This document shows positions 44,951 through 55,302 of a stretch of 64,000 nt of DNA, piece by piece. Location: the NCBI GenBank assembly GCA_963281255.1, contig OY725498.1, positions 1,674,001-1,738,000 of the forward strand. The letters are read 5' to 3'. Numbering within the stretch: the first letter of the stretch is position 1; each line of letters begins with the position of its first letter. Source of the stretch: Aphrocallistes beatrix (taxonomy: Eukaryota > Porifera > Hexactinellida > Sceptrulophora > Aphrocallistidae). The notes beneath the pieces were generated by a model. The model was not told where the DNA came from. It worked only from the letters and a program-made list of their open reading frames with translations, and did no database searches. Made by a program: the position numbers and the translations under genes.

Positions 44951-45301
44951 ATAAGAATGAGTGATACAAACCTTATCTGTCCTAAATTTGGTGAAACAGT
45001 TCGGGAGAATGATTTGGTTGGACCCCTATCAGCTTCCAATTAGTACACAAGCTAGAGCGTGATTTTTGGTAAAAAGTCTAGAGCAGCACGGAATCAGGAC
45101 CAATCTGGGTGGGTATATGAAGGAAAATCTGTACAACTACCCGACACTATTCTTTATCTGTTAATTAATTAGGTATACATATCCCGTTCCGTAAATTGGG
45201 CATTAAATTTCCCGGAATGGTTCCGTTCCGTAAATTAGGTATGTCCCTAAATCGCTAGTGATTTGAGGATTGAATTTTTTGCTTCTGTTAGCTACAGTGC
45301 G
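44951..45301. other. Spacer before MED10
   Basis: Contains a TACGGAACGG-type dyad at 45172-45245 (CCCGTTCCGTAAATTGGGCA and its partner), related to 39523-39590. It otherwise presumably holds the MED10 promoter. Confidence 0.45.
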
Positions 45302-45730
45302 ATGGAAGGAAAAAAGCCTGTGTCTAAGGAGAAAGAGAAGGATAGAGCTGAGCTCCAACTAATGTGTTACTACCTGGAGCGAATGATTGACGACACAAGA
45401 ACAGTTGGTATCATGGTGAGTGACTTCCAAAATGGAAATCAACACAGATTGAATAAAAACATCAACCAGATCATAGAACACCTGCGGATGCTTGACAACT
45501 GTAAAGGAGACCTGAACGATATTATGATACCGAAAGATGTGTTGAATTATGTCGATGAGGGAAGGAGTCCTTTATTGTATAACAAAGATTGCTATGAAAA
45601 GTCTGTGGCAAAGCAAGAGTTGGTACAGGCAAAGGTGGATGTGTATATGATGCTACACGATCAGCTGTTGGTAGATTTGAAGGAGTATTTTCCAGACATG
45701 GTGCACAGCTACAAGAAAATGCGGAAATAG
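45302..45730 (+). CDS. MED10: Mediator complex subunit 10
   Basis: 142 residues from the ATG at 45302. MED10 is a middle-module subunit of the Mediator co-activator in the nucleus. The stretch VGIMVSDFQNGNQHRLNKNI followed by LDNCKGDLNDIMIPKDVLNY and VDEGRSPLLYNKDCYEKSVA aligns along the whole family core, and length fits (human 135 aa). The Lys/Glu-rich first 15 residues are variable in the family. It is a single exon and first of eight same-strand genes running to 58.5 kb. Confidence 0.93.
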   Translation: MEGKKPVSKEKEKDRAELQLMCYYLERMIDDTRTVGIMVSDFQNGNQHRLNKNINQIIEHLRMLDNCKGDLNDIMIPKDVLNYVDEGRSPLLYNKDCYEKSVAKQELVQAKVDVYMMLHDQLLVDLKEYFPDMVHSYKKMRK

Positions 45731-46457
45731 GACGTGTCTCTGTTGTTTGCTATTCAATTCAGGTACATTGTGCATGGATTGTGAATTATTTGTTCTATTC
45801 TCACATTACACTTGTACTGTACATTACCCTTATTTTGTGCTGTGGGTTACAACTATGAAAAGGAAGGAGTATAGCTAAGTGGTTCAAATGAACTGAAAAA
45901 GATGAAAGAATGCTTGTTACTTAAGGGTGGGTAGTGGCAGGTCTAGCGGGAAGATTCAGGGGGTAAGGATGGTGCAGAGCAAGGGATAATCTAGGAGCGC
46001 GAGACGCTCCTTTAGGCGTATGATTTTAAGCCTAGGAGCGTGAAAATCCAGAATAATACCCAATTTACCCAATATTATAATGTTATTTGTCGATTTAGGC
46101 ATATTAAAATTTAGGGGTTTGAGATTAGGAGCGTATCTCTGGAGGGCTGTGTAATACGCTGGTGCAGAGTGTCACCTATGTACATACATAGCACCCTAAG
46201 TGATCACTCAGCAAAAAGTCGTACGCGACTTTACGGTTTTAATAATGTTCTCCCTGACTGACAATAAAATTTAAGGATTTTAGATTGTATGTAATAACTT
46301 TAATTTGATGTAATAAGTAACCTCTCTGTATTCTGAACTCTGAAAAACATCCATCATATTTTATTTTAAACAATTTATCTCAATTACCTTTTAGAATATA
46401 TTACTAAGAATTATCGAATTTTAATTTGTTTCCTATTTTAATTCCTGACTGACTGGA
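45731..46457. other. Intergenic spacer
   Basis: Holds TTAGGAGCGTATCTC / GGAGCGCGAGACGCTCC repeats (45985-46150), probably a decayed MITE. Otherwise AT-rich with no gene recognised. Confidence 0.45.
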
Positions 46458-47687
46458 ATGGAACCAATTTCCCCTTTCTTCCCTTCCTCAGAGAGTGATC
46501 CATTCTCTGACATAGAACAGACGATTAATCTGGAGTTCAATGAACTGATTGAAGCTGTGGTAAGAAGGAAGGAGCAGTTACTCACAGAGTTGAAGACGTT
46601 AAGAGAACAGCACAAGGATCCAGATCCAGATCTGGAGATTGTAAGGAAGATCAGAGAGTTGGAAACATCGAAAACTAAACTAATTCAACATTGCGGTGAG
46701 ATGGCACCAAGCGCAATGAAAACTGAAATGGCCAAGTCCATTCAAAAATTAGGACAACAAATTGACGATCTAGAGAGGAGTTTTGCTCCATCATCAGTTA
46801 AAGTCGAGTTGAGCTGTGATATTCAGAGCTTAAAACAAGCCATTTCCGATATCGGTAAAGTGTTTCTTAAAACCGAAAAGGGTAAAATGAAAAGAATTCA
46901 ACGCGATTACTCTCATATCAAATCTCCTCTCTTCAGAGTTAGCAACTTTGGTAGCAGCGAAAGAAGAATGAAAAATCCTTTCGGGGTGTGTATTGATGAT
47001 TCAACAGATCTGGTTTATATCGCTGATTCAGGCAATCATAGAGTTCAGGTGTGGACGTTGAGGGGAGACTATGTAAGTACATTTTGTAACGAATTGTTGA
47101 AATATCCTTCAAGAATTGTTTTAGTAAACGAAGCGCTGTTTGTATCTGATACTGACCAGAGTTCTATCTTCAAATTCAAACGCTCAGACTTCTCACTGCT
47201 AGCTCGTTCAGAGAAGCTGGCCTATCCTTGTGGAGTTTGCTCTGACTCCAACTGGATCTATGTAAGCGATAAAACTGAGATTGTTGTTCTCAACAAAAAC
47301 CTCTTATTTTCGAAGAGGTTTCGCGGTTGTATCAAGGAATGCTATGACATCCAAATACGGAATTCCATGATATACGCGTTGGAAGTAGATGCGAATATAA
47401 TAAAACTGATTGACTCTGACACCGGCTACCTCATGAATACGGTGATTTCTGACAGAGATGGAGTTAGGTTTGATTTCGCGTGTAGCTTCTGCATGGATCA
47501 GAGCGGAAACTTCTTGATAACCGATTGGAAGAGTGACCAGGTTAAGATAGTCGCGGGAGATGGGACTCTGTTGCGTCTGATCAAAACGTCTGAATGGAAA
47601 CTGAAGAAACCTCAAGGAATTGCAGTCAGTGAAAGACAGGACAAAGTTGTGATAGTTTTCGCTGTCGGAGTCTTCCTTATTATTTAA
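46458..47687 (+). CDS. Coiled-coil NHL-repeat protein
   Basis: 409 residues. The N-terminal ~20-150 is a charged coiled coil (EAVVRRKEQLLTELKTLREQ and onward). Residues ~165-400 form NHL repeats of a beta-propeller: NPFGVCIDDSTDLVYIADSG followed by NHRVQVW is the clearest blade, with later blades at YPSRIVL..LFVSDT, YPCGVCSDSNWIYVSD, FACSFCMDQSGNFLITDW and KPQGIAVSE. There is no RING or B-box, so it resembles the C-terminal half of TRIM-NHL proteins without the ligase part. The partner or RNA bound is unknown. The very C-terminus (VVIVFAVGVFLII) is hydrophobic and may be the last strand or a membrane anchor. Confidence 0.8.
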   Translation: MEPISPFFPSSESDPFSDIEQTINLEFNELIEAVVRRKEQLLTELKTLREQHKDPDPDLEIVRKIRELETSKTKLIQHCGEMAPSAMKTEMAKSIQKLGQQIDDLERSFAPSSVKVELSCDIQSLKQAISDIGKVFLKTEKGKMKRIQRDYSHIKSPLFRVSNFGSSERRMKNPFGVCIDDSTDLVYIADSGNHRVQVWTLRGDYVSTFCNELLKYPSRIVLVNEALFVSDTDQSSIFKFKRSDFSLLARSEKLAYPCGVCSDSNWIYVSDKTEIVVLNKNLLFSKRFRGCIKECYDIQIRNSMIYALEVDANIIKLIDSDTGYLMNTVISDRDGVRFDFACSFCMDQSGNFLITDWKSDQVKIVAGDGTLLRLIKTSEWKLKKPQGIAVSERQDKVVIVFAVGVFLII

Positions 47688-48181
47688 TAAACATAATTGA
47701 ATCGTTCGTTATACGCCGGATTACTGTTATATGAGTTAGGTGGGAATTAGTTGTACTTAAGTTAACGTCATCATGGTAACCAGACAAGTTTTAGATTTTT
47801 CCAGAGAGTGGCATTTATAAGAGAGAGGTGCTAGATTTTGTGAGTTGTTTTAATGAAACATACAAATTATGGAATTTAATTATAATGAAACATTTTTGCA
47901 GTGTATACTTAAAACTCAGTTATACGAGTAGCGAACACTTTCTCTTCATTTATTTGTTCACGAAATAATTTTCTCAGAAATATATTGAATTAAAAAAAGT
48001 ATATCTCATAATTGATTAAAATTTTACAGGAGAAATCTAATAAGTACCGTATTTTGAGTTTCTGGGAGTCTGAAATCATAGTTCGATAGCTCTCTCACTC
48101 TGGAAGTTCAACAAACTGATAAATTCAATTAACTAACCTGATTAGCTCTACAAGTCTAAGTTCAGAACAGACCGCGCCAGA
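47688..48181. other. Intergenic spacer before RPS21
   Basis: AT-rich, with no repeat family recognised. It presumably carries the RPS21 promoter and 5' leader. Confidence 0.4.
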
Positions 48182-48448
48182 ATGCAGAACGAAGCCGGAG
48201 ACAACGTGGACCTGTACACCCCGCGCAAGTGCTCCTACACCAACCGCCTCATCAGCGCCAAGGACCACGCCTCCGTGCAGCTGTCAGTGGCGGAGCTGGA
48301 CCAGGAGGGCAAGGCGACGGGGAGCGTCAAGAAGTACGTGCTGAGCGGGTACCTGCGGAAGGTGGGGGAGAGTGACAGTGCTCTCAACTACCTCGCCTGT
48401 AAGGACGGACTAGCTGCAGACATCGCCAAAACAGGGAAGAAGAAATGA
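48182..48448 (+). CDS. RPS21: Small ribosomal subunit protein eS21
   Basis: 88 residues, a component of the 40S subunit. MQNEAGDNVDLYTPRKCSYT and AKDHASVQLSVAELD are diagnostic. The C-terminus (ALNYLACKDGLAADIAKTGK plus two Lys) is longer and more basic than the usual metazoan form, which ends soon after the DGIV motif. It is a single exon, whereas ribosomal protein genes of most animals have several introns. It is strongly GC-biased at third positions, consistent with high expression. A retrocopy is possible but the frame is intact and the gene has its own AT-rich flanks. Confidence 0.95.
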   Translation: MQNEAGDNVDLYTPRKCSYTNRLISAKDHASVQLSVAELDQEGKATGSVKKYVLSGYLRKVGESDSALNYLACKDGLAADIAKTGKKK

Positions 48449-48812
48449 ACTCTAGCTTCGAGGTTTAGGTCTATTGTATGCCGAGCTAGCTAGTGCGCTC
48501 TCTGTTGGGTTTAGTTTCTATTATTGTGTCTAATGTCCAATGTTTGCTTCTTTACTGAATCGGCGGGTGCAAATTCCTAAGGAAGGATGTGTCCCAGGAA
48601 AGCTCTGCACATCGCAACGTATAAATAGGATTGACTTTAAATTTGGAATAATCTGCTATCTCGAAATGATGTTGATTAATCGAGATTGTCAAATGTCCCT
48701 AATTGCTATGTCAGGTTAGTTCAATTCATTAATTCCAATTAATTATTCGAGTTGATTGCTAACAATCTCTATTTTGATGTCATATCCATAAGATAGAAAC
48801 AACCATTGCAGT
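48449..48812. other. Intergenic spacer
   Basis: 3' flank of RPS21; no feature recognised before the MITE at 48813. Confidence 0.4.
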
Positions 48813-48967
48813 CAGTGTTTCCCACCGAAAGCGTTAAGCGCGCTATTTAGCACGCTTAGCTTGTCGAATAACGTGAATTTTTTTGTGAAATAATGCAATT
48901 TACCCGAATAAACCGCACAAAAATTGCAAAATTAACTCGCTTTCCAATAATCCTGAGGGAAACACTG
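48813..48967. mobile_element. hAT-type MITE upstream of CNOT9
   Basis: Ends CAGTGTTTCCC and GGGAAACACTG are exact inverted repeats with 8-bp duplications ATTGCAGT / ATTGCAGG. An inner dyad (AAGCGCGCTATTTAGCACGCTTA) follows the left end. It lies 148 bp before the CNOT9 ATG, so it may contribute to the promoter or leader. A fragment of the family is at 51040-51085. Confidence 0.85.
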
Positions 48968-49115
48968 ATTGCAGGTATACGTATACGTGTATCCTGCATC
49001 TATAAACACCCAGATTGTTATTCAACTACTGACTACATGCCCAAATTCCAATTCGAATCGATTGACTATTGTTACATACATACTACCATTTTTGTTACAA
49101 ATAATTCGTAGAGCT

Positions 49116-50339
49116 ATGCAGCATCCTTCCAATCTCTCCTCCTCGACCCCGGGAGTGGTCCCTACCTCGGACTCCATGCGCATGTACCACTCTTCCCTGC
49201 ACCCACAGCCCTCCGCCTCTCACTTCTCCAACCCCGCCCTCGTGTCTCTGGGAGGCGTCACTTCCTTCTCCTCGCAGCCCTCCTCCCTCGCGTCCCAGGA
49301 CCTGTCCAGCGCAGTGGTGAACGGCTCCTCCATGAGCAACCAGTACCCGGTCAGCTCCAGCCTCGCCCCCCTCCCGCAGATCGCCCTCTCGCAGGCACAG
49401 ATGCCGTCCCTGCCCCATCCGGCCCAGCAGCAGGGCCCCATGCACGGCGTCCGCTTCTTCCCGGGCTCCTACGACAAGGAGAGTGTGTACCAGTGGATCC
49501 TGGAGCTGACGCATCCCGACACGCGGGAGAGAGCTTTGTTTGAGCTGTGCAAGAAACGTGAAGACGTTCCAGACTTAGCGCCTATGCTCTGGCATTCCTT
49601 CGGCACAATAGCCGCACTCCTGCAGGAGATCATCATGATCTACCCCCTCATCAACCCTCCCACCCTCAACAACCAACAGTCGAACCGCGTCTGCAATGCC
49701 CTGGCACTCCTGCAGTGCGTGGCCTCACACTCGGAGACGCGTACTCCCTTCTTAGACGCCCAAATTCCAATGTTCCTCTACCCGTTCCTGAACACGAGCA
49801 GCAGAACTCGTCCCTACGAGTACCTGCGCCTGACTAGCCTGGGCGTGGTCGGGGCTCTGGTCAAGACTGATGAACAGGAAGTCATTCAGTTCCTCCTGTC
49901 CACTGAAATCATACCGCTATGTCTCCGGATAATGGAGAATGGCAGCGATCTCTCCAAAACAGTTGCAACTTTCATTCTCCAGAAGATTTTACAAGATGTC
50001 ACGGGTCTCACGTACATCTGTCACACTTGTGAGAGATTCTTGCATGTTTCACACACTCTCTGCCAAATGATCCAGTCCATGGCGAAAGAGGTCACCGTTG
50101 CAATATCGCGGCTCTTGAAGCACGTGATTCGCTGTTACTTGCGCTTAGCGGACGACCCACGTGCTCGGGAGGCACTCAAGCAGTACCTCCCTGACCAACT
50201 GAAAGATAACACCTTCGCGATTGTTTTGAGAGAAGATCAATCGACACAAACCTGCCTCGCCCAACTGTTGCAAACTCTGCAGCAAACCAACTTGGCCAGC
50301 TTAGATGCCGCAGTGCCCTCCATGCTAATGCAGAAGTAG
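49116..50339 (+). CDS. CNOT9: CCR4-NOT complex subunit 9
   Basis: 407 residues. CNOT9 (RQCD1/CAF40) is an armadillo-like scaffold of the CCR4-NOT deadenylase, linking it to GW182 and other mRNA-silencing factors. From residue ~118 ([20 protein letters not shown], then [92 protein letters not shown]) conservation is very high. The first ~110 residues are a Ser/Pro/Gln-rich extension absent from the 299-aa human protein; codons there are extremely GC-rich. The ATG at 49116 is the first in frame. Upstream codons stay open to 48969, so a 5' exon cannot be excluded. Confidence 0.95.
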   Translation: MQHPSNLSSSTPGVVPTSDSMRMYHSSLHPQPSASHFSNPALVSLGGVTSFSSQPSSLASQDLSSAVVNGSSMSNQYPVSSSLAPLPQIALSQAQMPSLPHPAQQQGPMHGVRFFPGSYDKESVYQWILELTHPDTRERALFELCKKREDVPDLAPMLWHSFGTIAALLQEIIMIYPLINPPTLNNQQSNRVCNALALLQCVASHSETRTPFLDAQIPMFLYPFLNTSSRTRPYEYLRLTSLGVVGALVKTDEQEVIQFLLSTEIIPLCLRIMENGSDLSKTVATFILQKILQDVTGLTYICHTCERFLHVSHTLCQMIQSMAKEVTVAISRLLKHVIRCYLRLADDPRAREALKQYLPDQLKDNTFAIVLREDQSTQTCLAQLLQTLQQTNLASLDAAVPSMLMQK

Positions 50340-50552
50340 ACCCCCCACGCCTTCTTGTCTAGCTCTTTAAGTTGACGGATTCTTCACGTTTGGTAATTCA
50401 TTGATTAATTAATGCTAAATCAGAATCAGATTAACTGCAGTGTCATTGTTGTTGTATTTCTGAGGTATAGATGAAACCAGACATTTTATTTATTTTCAAG
50501 CTTATATCTAGTATCACACAAAATAGTTTCTAGATACGGTGAAGTTTAGAGG
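50340..50552. other. Short gap CNOT9 to thioredoxin
   Basis: Only 213 bp, AT-rich after the first 40 bases. There is no repeat. The spacing is the tightest of the plus-strand cluster. Confidence 0.4.
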
Positions 50553-50942
50553 ATGTTACCTCAAGTATTAAGGCATTCTAAATCTCTCCTCTTCCCTACC
50601 TACAAGTTCCGAAACTTCTCTTCGCTAGTGGAGGAGCTCACAACTATGGATGCATACAAAGCTGCCATAGCTGACAATACAAAGGCAGCGATAGACTTTT
50701 CCGCGGAATGGTGCCCTCCTTGTAAAATAATCGGACCGATATTTGCTGGGTTGAGGGCCGAGTTCAAAGCCATCAAATTTTTTAAATTGGATGTTGACAA
50801 GAATGCAGAGGCAGTTAAAGACGCTAAAATCGAAGGAATGCCTACTTTCAAATTTTATCATAATGGAGTCAAAGTGGATCAACTTGTAGGTGCTAGCCAG
50901 GTTGAGTTGAAAGCAAAATTAAAACAGCTTAACGACTCATAA
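50553..50942 (+). CDS. TXN-like: Thioredoxin, probably mitochondrial
   Basis: 129 residues. The redox motif is WCPPC (Cys54, Cys57) rather than the canonical WCGPC, followed by the cis-proline in GMPTF (Pro97). Thioredoxins reduce protein disulfides with electrons from thioredoxin reductase. The first 31 residues (MLPQVLRHSKSLLFPTYKFR...) are basic, hydroxylated and nearly free of acid, as in a mitochondrial presequence. Met32 would give a ~98-residue cytosolic form starting close to the usual thioredoxin N-terminus. The Gly-to-Pro change in the active site is known to alter redox potential in engineered thioredoxins; the effect here is not known. Confidence 0.9.
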   Translation: MLPQVLRHSKSLLFPTYKFRNFSSLVEELTTMDAYKAAIADNTKAAIDFSAEWCPPCKIIGPIFAGLRAEFKAIKFFKLDVDKNAEAVKDAKIEGMPTFKFYHNGVKVDQLVGASQVELKAKLKQLNDS

Positions 50943-51122
50943 TTTCACTTAGTTTTACGTAGTTAATTTTATTTTACGCATTTTCTCATTAAAGTTCTCC
51001 ATAATTGTTTGTACATGTTTTATTAGTTCGCCTGGAAGTATCAGTGTTTTCCAAAAATCGCGTCAAATAACGCGATTTAGCTGCTAAGAGACACATTTTA
51101 AAGAATAAACCACAAAACATGC
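50943..51122. other. 3' flank of the thioredoxin gene
   Basis: Contains a fragment (51040-51085, TCAGTGTTTTCCAAAAATCG) related to the hAT MITE at 48813-48967. Confidence 0.5.
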
Positions 51123-51308
51123 CGGTACAACTATAGTTTTGGACCGGAAACTTTATCACCTGATTCCGATAAAGGTGATTCTTTTTGTCCGATTTTGAAT
51201 CTCTTTAGTTCATTCTTCATATCTCAACGAGCTCTATAACTCAGAATAGAATCACACCTTTATCGGAATCAGATGATAAAGGTTCCGGTCCAAAACTATA
51301 GTTGTACC
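51123..51308. mobile_element. 186-bp inverted-repeat MITE
   Basis: GGTACAACTATAGTTTTGGA on the left is mirrored exactly at the right end. CTTTATCACCTGATTCCGAT pairs with ATCGGAATCAGATGATAAAG. The interior is non-coding. Confidence 0.85.
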
Positions 51309-51331
51309 CATATTGATTTCCAACACTAGGA

Positions 51332-51497
51332 CAGCGGTTTTCAACCTTTTTTTTGACTGTAGACCCCCTATATCAATTTTCCTATATTCTGTGGCCCCCT
51401 CCTATTAACCGTAATGCAAATTTTCGAATCCTGCGGACCCCCTGATATCTTCTATGGACCACTAAGGGGTCCATGGATCCCAGGTTGGGAACCACTG
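51332..51497. mobile_element. hAT MITE with CAGTGGTTCCCAACC ends
   Basis: Left end CAGCGGTTTTCAACC, right end (reverse strand) CAGTGGTTCCCAACC, flanked by CACTAGGA / CCCTAGGA (7 of 8 bases). The ends match the common hAT consensus of animal genomes. Confidence 0.9.
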
Positions 51498-52081
51498 CCC
51501 TAGGAAATACGATCAATCTTAAGTGAAAATTTGCAAACCTTTTGATAATATAATTTCATCTTCATTGAAAAAGCTATTATGACGAAAGAATTGATAGTTC
51601 GTTTAACTATCTTAGATGAAAAAGGTTGAGTATCAATCACAATGAGTTCTTCATTGGATTTATCCACAACAAAAATATCAAAAAGAATTTGTCGCTACCT
51701 TCTCATGCAATTACCTTCCAGAAATCCCACATGTGTACAATACCAAGCGAGTTTACTCTAACACAGTGGAACTTGTTTGAACAATAATTGTGTCAGACTA
51801 TACTCACTCACTGGTATCGCGGTGCATTTGTGGAATGTCTGGATCGTAACAGCAGGAGAAAAGGGGTGGAACACTGGTGTGTTTTTTGATAGCTTTTCGT
51901 CCCAATCTAAGTAAACTACGTACCTAATTTATTAAATTTTAGCATCATGCTTGGATTTATGATTATATTCTCGATAAGTAATTAGATCAAATTTGTTGAG
52001 CTAGCTACACTTGTTGACCGAGTAAAACATCCTAATTTTATGGAAATAATAGAGAATCTCTGGAATTAATATTATTTTATT
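51498..52081. other. Intergenic spacer before tRNA-Ser
   Basis: AT-rich, with no gene or repeat family recognised. A dyad near 51820-51900 is too weak to call. Confidence 0.4.
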
Positions 52082-52163
52082 GTAGTCGTGGCCGAGTGGT
52101 TAAGGCGATGGACTAGAAATCCATTGGGTTTTACCCGCGCAGGTTCGAATCCTGCCGACTACG
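52082..52163 (+). tRNA. tRNA-Ser-AGA: tRNA-Ser (anticodon AGA)
   Basis: An 82-nt class II tRNA: acceptor GTAGTCG/CGACTAC with discriminator G, D arm with GCCGAGTGGTTAAGGC (A box), anticodon loop CTAGAAA (AGA), variable arm TGGGTTTTACCCGC, and T arm GCAGGTTCGAATCCTGC (B box perfect). T runs follow from 52168. It has no intron. It lies 117 bp before the methionyl-tRNA synthetase ATG on the same strand. Confidence 0.97.
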
Positions 52164-52279
52164 TACCTTTTTGTTTTCACTCTTTTTTGTTCTATTTATA
52201 CCAAGAATACCAAGGATTTCTCAATATTACGATCAGGATTCTAGTTTCGCTCACACATAGAAATCTTATATTCTGTTTT

Positions 52280-53793
52280 ATGGCAACAAAATTGAGTGAC
52301 ATACCACACCTTCTAATTTGTTCCAACCTTCTTGGAAGAATATCCCAACTAAAACTAGAACTCCTCTCTTCCTTACTCTCCTCTGCACAGCTGTACCGCA
52401 CCTCTATCCTCACTGAGGAGGACATCACACAGGGGGCGCTCTACCTCACTTTTGTCCTCGAGAAAGGAGCAGCTCTTGAGAAGACGCCAGGGGTGTTTCT
52501 TCTCTCAGGGAATGAGATCTGTAGATACATTCTCAGCAACTCGCCCAACGCTCCCACAAGCTTACAGGAGACCGTACACGTGTCTAATTGGATTGAGTTT
52601 GAATCTACTTCAGTATTCCCTCACATCCTCAAATCTCTAACTTCCGGTTCTCTAAGCGAACCTCTCAAGTCTTCTCTCAAAAATTTAGAAGCAAACTACC
52701 CTTTCTCTCCGACTGACGCTCTCTCTTTGTCTGACGTCATCATGCTCTCCTCCCTCCAGCCTTTGCTCGCACACTCTGCTCTCTCTTCCCAGCTCGCTGA
52801 GTCCTGTCCTAAGCTGGTGAGGTGGGGCTCTTCTGCCTCTCTAAAGTCTGCACTCTCTAGACTGCCTCCAGTGTCAGAGTGGACCGTACCCTCACAGGGA
52901 CGTACCCTGTCCCAGAACCCGACTCCTGCTTCAGATAATCTGAGTGGAGAGTATATCCAGGCGTGTATGTCAAAGTGGCGCAGTGGACAGGTGTCCCTGC
53001 TCTCTCCTGACATCCACCACCCCGTCCTCCCTCGCCCTGACAGGCGGAACATAATGATCTCCAGTGCGCTCCCCTACGTGAACAACGTCCCGCACCTGGG
53101 CAACATCATCGGGTGCGTGCTGTCGGCCGACGTGTTCGCGCGCTACTGCCGAGCCCGCGGCTACCAGACCCTCTACCTGTGCGGGACGGACGAGTACGGG
53201 ACCGCCACGGAGATCAAGGCGGTGAAGGAGGGCGTGACTCCGAGGGAGGTGTGCGACCGCTTTTTCAAGGAGCACAAGCAGATCTACGATTGGTTCGGAA
53301 TCAGCTTCGACACGTTCGGACGCACCACGACGGAGAAGCAGACGGAGATCGCGCAGAACATCTTCTGGAAGTTGCAGCAGCGCGGGCTCATCACCAGCGA
53401 CGTCGTAGCGCAGCTGTACTGCCGGGGGTGTGAGAGGTTCCTCGCGGACCGGTTCGTGTCCGGTGTGTGTCCGTCCTGTCGCTACGATGACGCACAGGGG
53501 GACCAGTGCGACAAGTGCAGCAAACTCATAAACGCGGTAGAGCTGTCCTCTCCCAGGTGCAAGCTGTGTCGGGAGGAGCCGATCGTGAAAGAGAGCGAGC
53601 ACATCTTCCTGGACATGGAGGCCATGCAGCCTAGCGTGCAGGCCTGGGTGGACACCGCCTCTACTGCCGGGAAGTGGAGCAGCAACGCATGCTCCATCAC
53701 CAGGAACTGGTTCAAGGAGGGGCTCCGTAGCAGGTGTATCTCGCGAGACCTCCGCTGGGGCACCCCTGTCCCCCTAGAGGGCTTCCGAGACAA

Positions 53794-53833
<40 letters not shown>

Positions 53834-54727
53834 TCGATAACGGCCTGCTACACGCCTGAGTGGGAGCGGTGGTGGAAGGCGCCAGATACGGTGCAGCTGT
53901 ACCAGTTCATGGCCAAGGACAACGTTCCCTTCCACACCGTCATGTTCCCCGCCTGTCTGCTCAGCACGGGGGACGGCTACACCCTGCTGCACCACATCTC
54001 AGCCTGCGAGTACCTCAACTACGAGGGGGGTAAGTTCTCCAAGAGCAGGGGGGTGGGGGTGTTTGGCGACAGCGTACAGGAGACCAGCATTCCCTCGGAC
54101 ATCTACCGGTTCTACCTCCTCTACGTACGGCCGGAGACACAGGACACCACGTTCTCCTGGTCAGACCTGATGGTGAAGAACAACAACGAGCTGCTGAACA
54201 ACCTGGGCAACTTCGTGAACCGAGCTCTCTCCTTCACGAAGAGCTCTTTCAAGGGCGTGGTGCCGCCCCTCGGGCAGCTAGAGGAGGGGGACAGACAGCT
54301 GATCGGACAGGTGAACGCAGAGCTGGGCAACTACATCAACACCCTTGAAGAAGCCAGGATTCGCGACGGGATCAAGTTCACGCTGAACCTGTCGCGGCTG
54401 GGAAACGGGTACATCCAGGACAACCAGCCGTGGGTGCTGATCAAGCAGGGGGAGGAGGGCAGGGCGAGGGCTGGGAGCATCATGAACCTGTCCATCAACC
54501 TGGTCTGTTTGGTGATGATTCTCCTGCAGCCGTATATGCCACAGACATGCGCTTCTATTCGGCAGCAGCTGAATCTGCCGAATAACTCCACACGCATACC
54601 AGAGCACTTCGCTCCATACATTCCAGCGGGACATTCCATCGGTAAACCTGTTCCTCTCTTCAAGAAGTTTGAGCAGACTGAGATCGATTCCTATCAGGAG
54701 AAATTCTTACAGAAACAGAACTCCTAG
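52280..54727 (+). CDS. MARS1: Methionyl-tRNA synthetase, cytosolic type
   Basis: 815 residues from the ATG at 52280. It charges tRNA(Met) with methionine. The N-terminal ~230 residues form a GST-like domain (used for multi-synthetase docking in animals). The Rossmann core has PYVNNVPHLGN with the HIGH motif as HLGN (~271), then CGTDEYGTATE. A zinc knuckle region has Cys pairs at ~380-430 (YCRGCERF, CPSC, CDKC, CKLC). The KMSKS loop is KFSKS (~585). The helical anticodon-binding domain follows (NNELLNNLGNFVNRAL, NQPWVLIK). It ends without the WHEP domain of the 900-aa human enzyme. It is a single exon. Third-position GC rises steeply after ~53040. The open frame runs upstream through the tRNA-Ser gene, so the start was set at the first ATG after it. 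Confidence 0.95.
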
Positions 54728-55302
54728 CTTTTCCGCATTAGTTAAACGAGATATTAGATTTATTGGCATAGAAATTATTAGAATCAATTCAATTTCTCTG
54801 ATGATAGACAAGAACTATCTTCTGTTGGAATGCTCTATGATTGAGCTAAGATATCGCCACACCAGTTCTGATCAGGTTAGCCATCAGGATTAGGGTATGG
54901 CTGTATCCTATCTGCTCATTCCATTGATAGATCGTCTGTGAATTCGATTTCGAGGCATTGCTACTGTTGGAATGTGAATATCCATTTGCTGTTGATATTT
55001 TGATTCAAGAATTAATCAGTACTGTAGTGCAGTGATGGCATAATTCCTTGAGAATTTTCTCTCCTATTCGTTTTAAATGATGTTTTAATTAAGTTACGTA
55101 TACCCCCCAGAAACTCTAGGAAATCTTAATTTCCAAAAGTTTCGATCTAACGACATGGTAAATTCTATCTATTATCAAACTCTAAATTAAATTCAGCTAT
55201 TGCAACTTTTCCGTTAAGCCTACTGCCACCATCATCTTGATACTTGTACAGCGAGTATTTTATAGAGTAGGATCTGATAAAAGAGAAACAGTGCTTACTA
55301 GG
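54728..55302. other. Intergenic spacer
   Basis: Ordinary AT-rich sequence. No gene or repeat recognised; it holds the ZC3H15 promoter. Confidence 0.4.

Noticed and set aside
52088..52279. N-terminal extension of methionyl-tRNA synthetase read through the tRNA-Ser
   Set aside because: The extra codons come from the tRNA itself. The first ATG after it at 52280 gives the family-like N-terminus.
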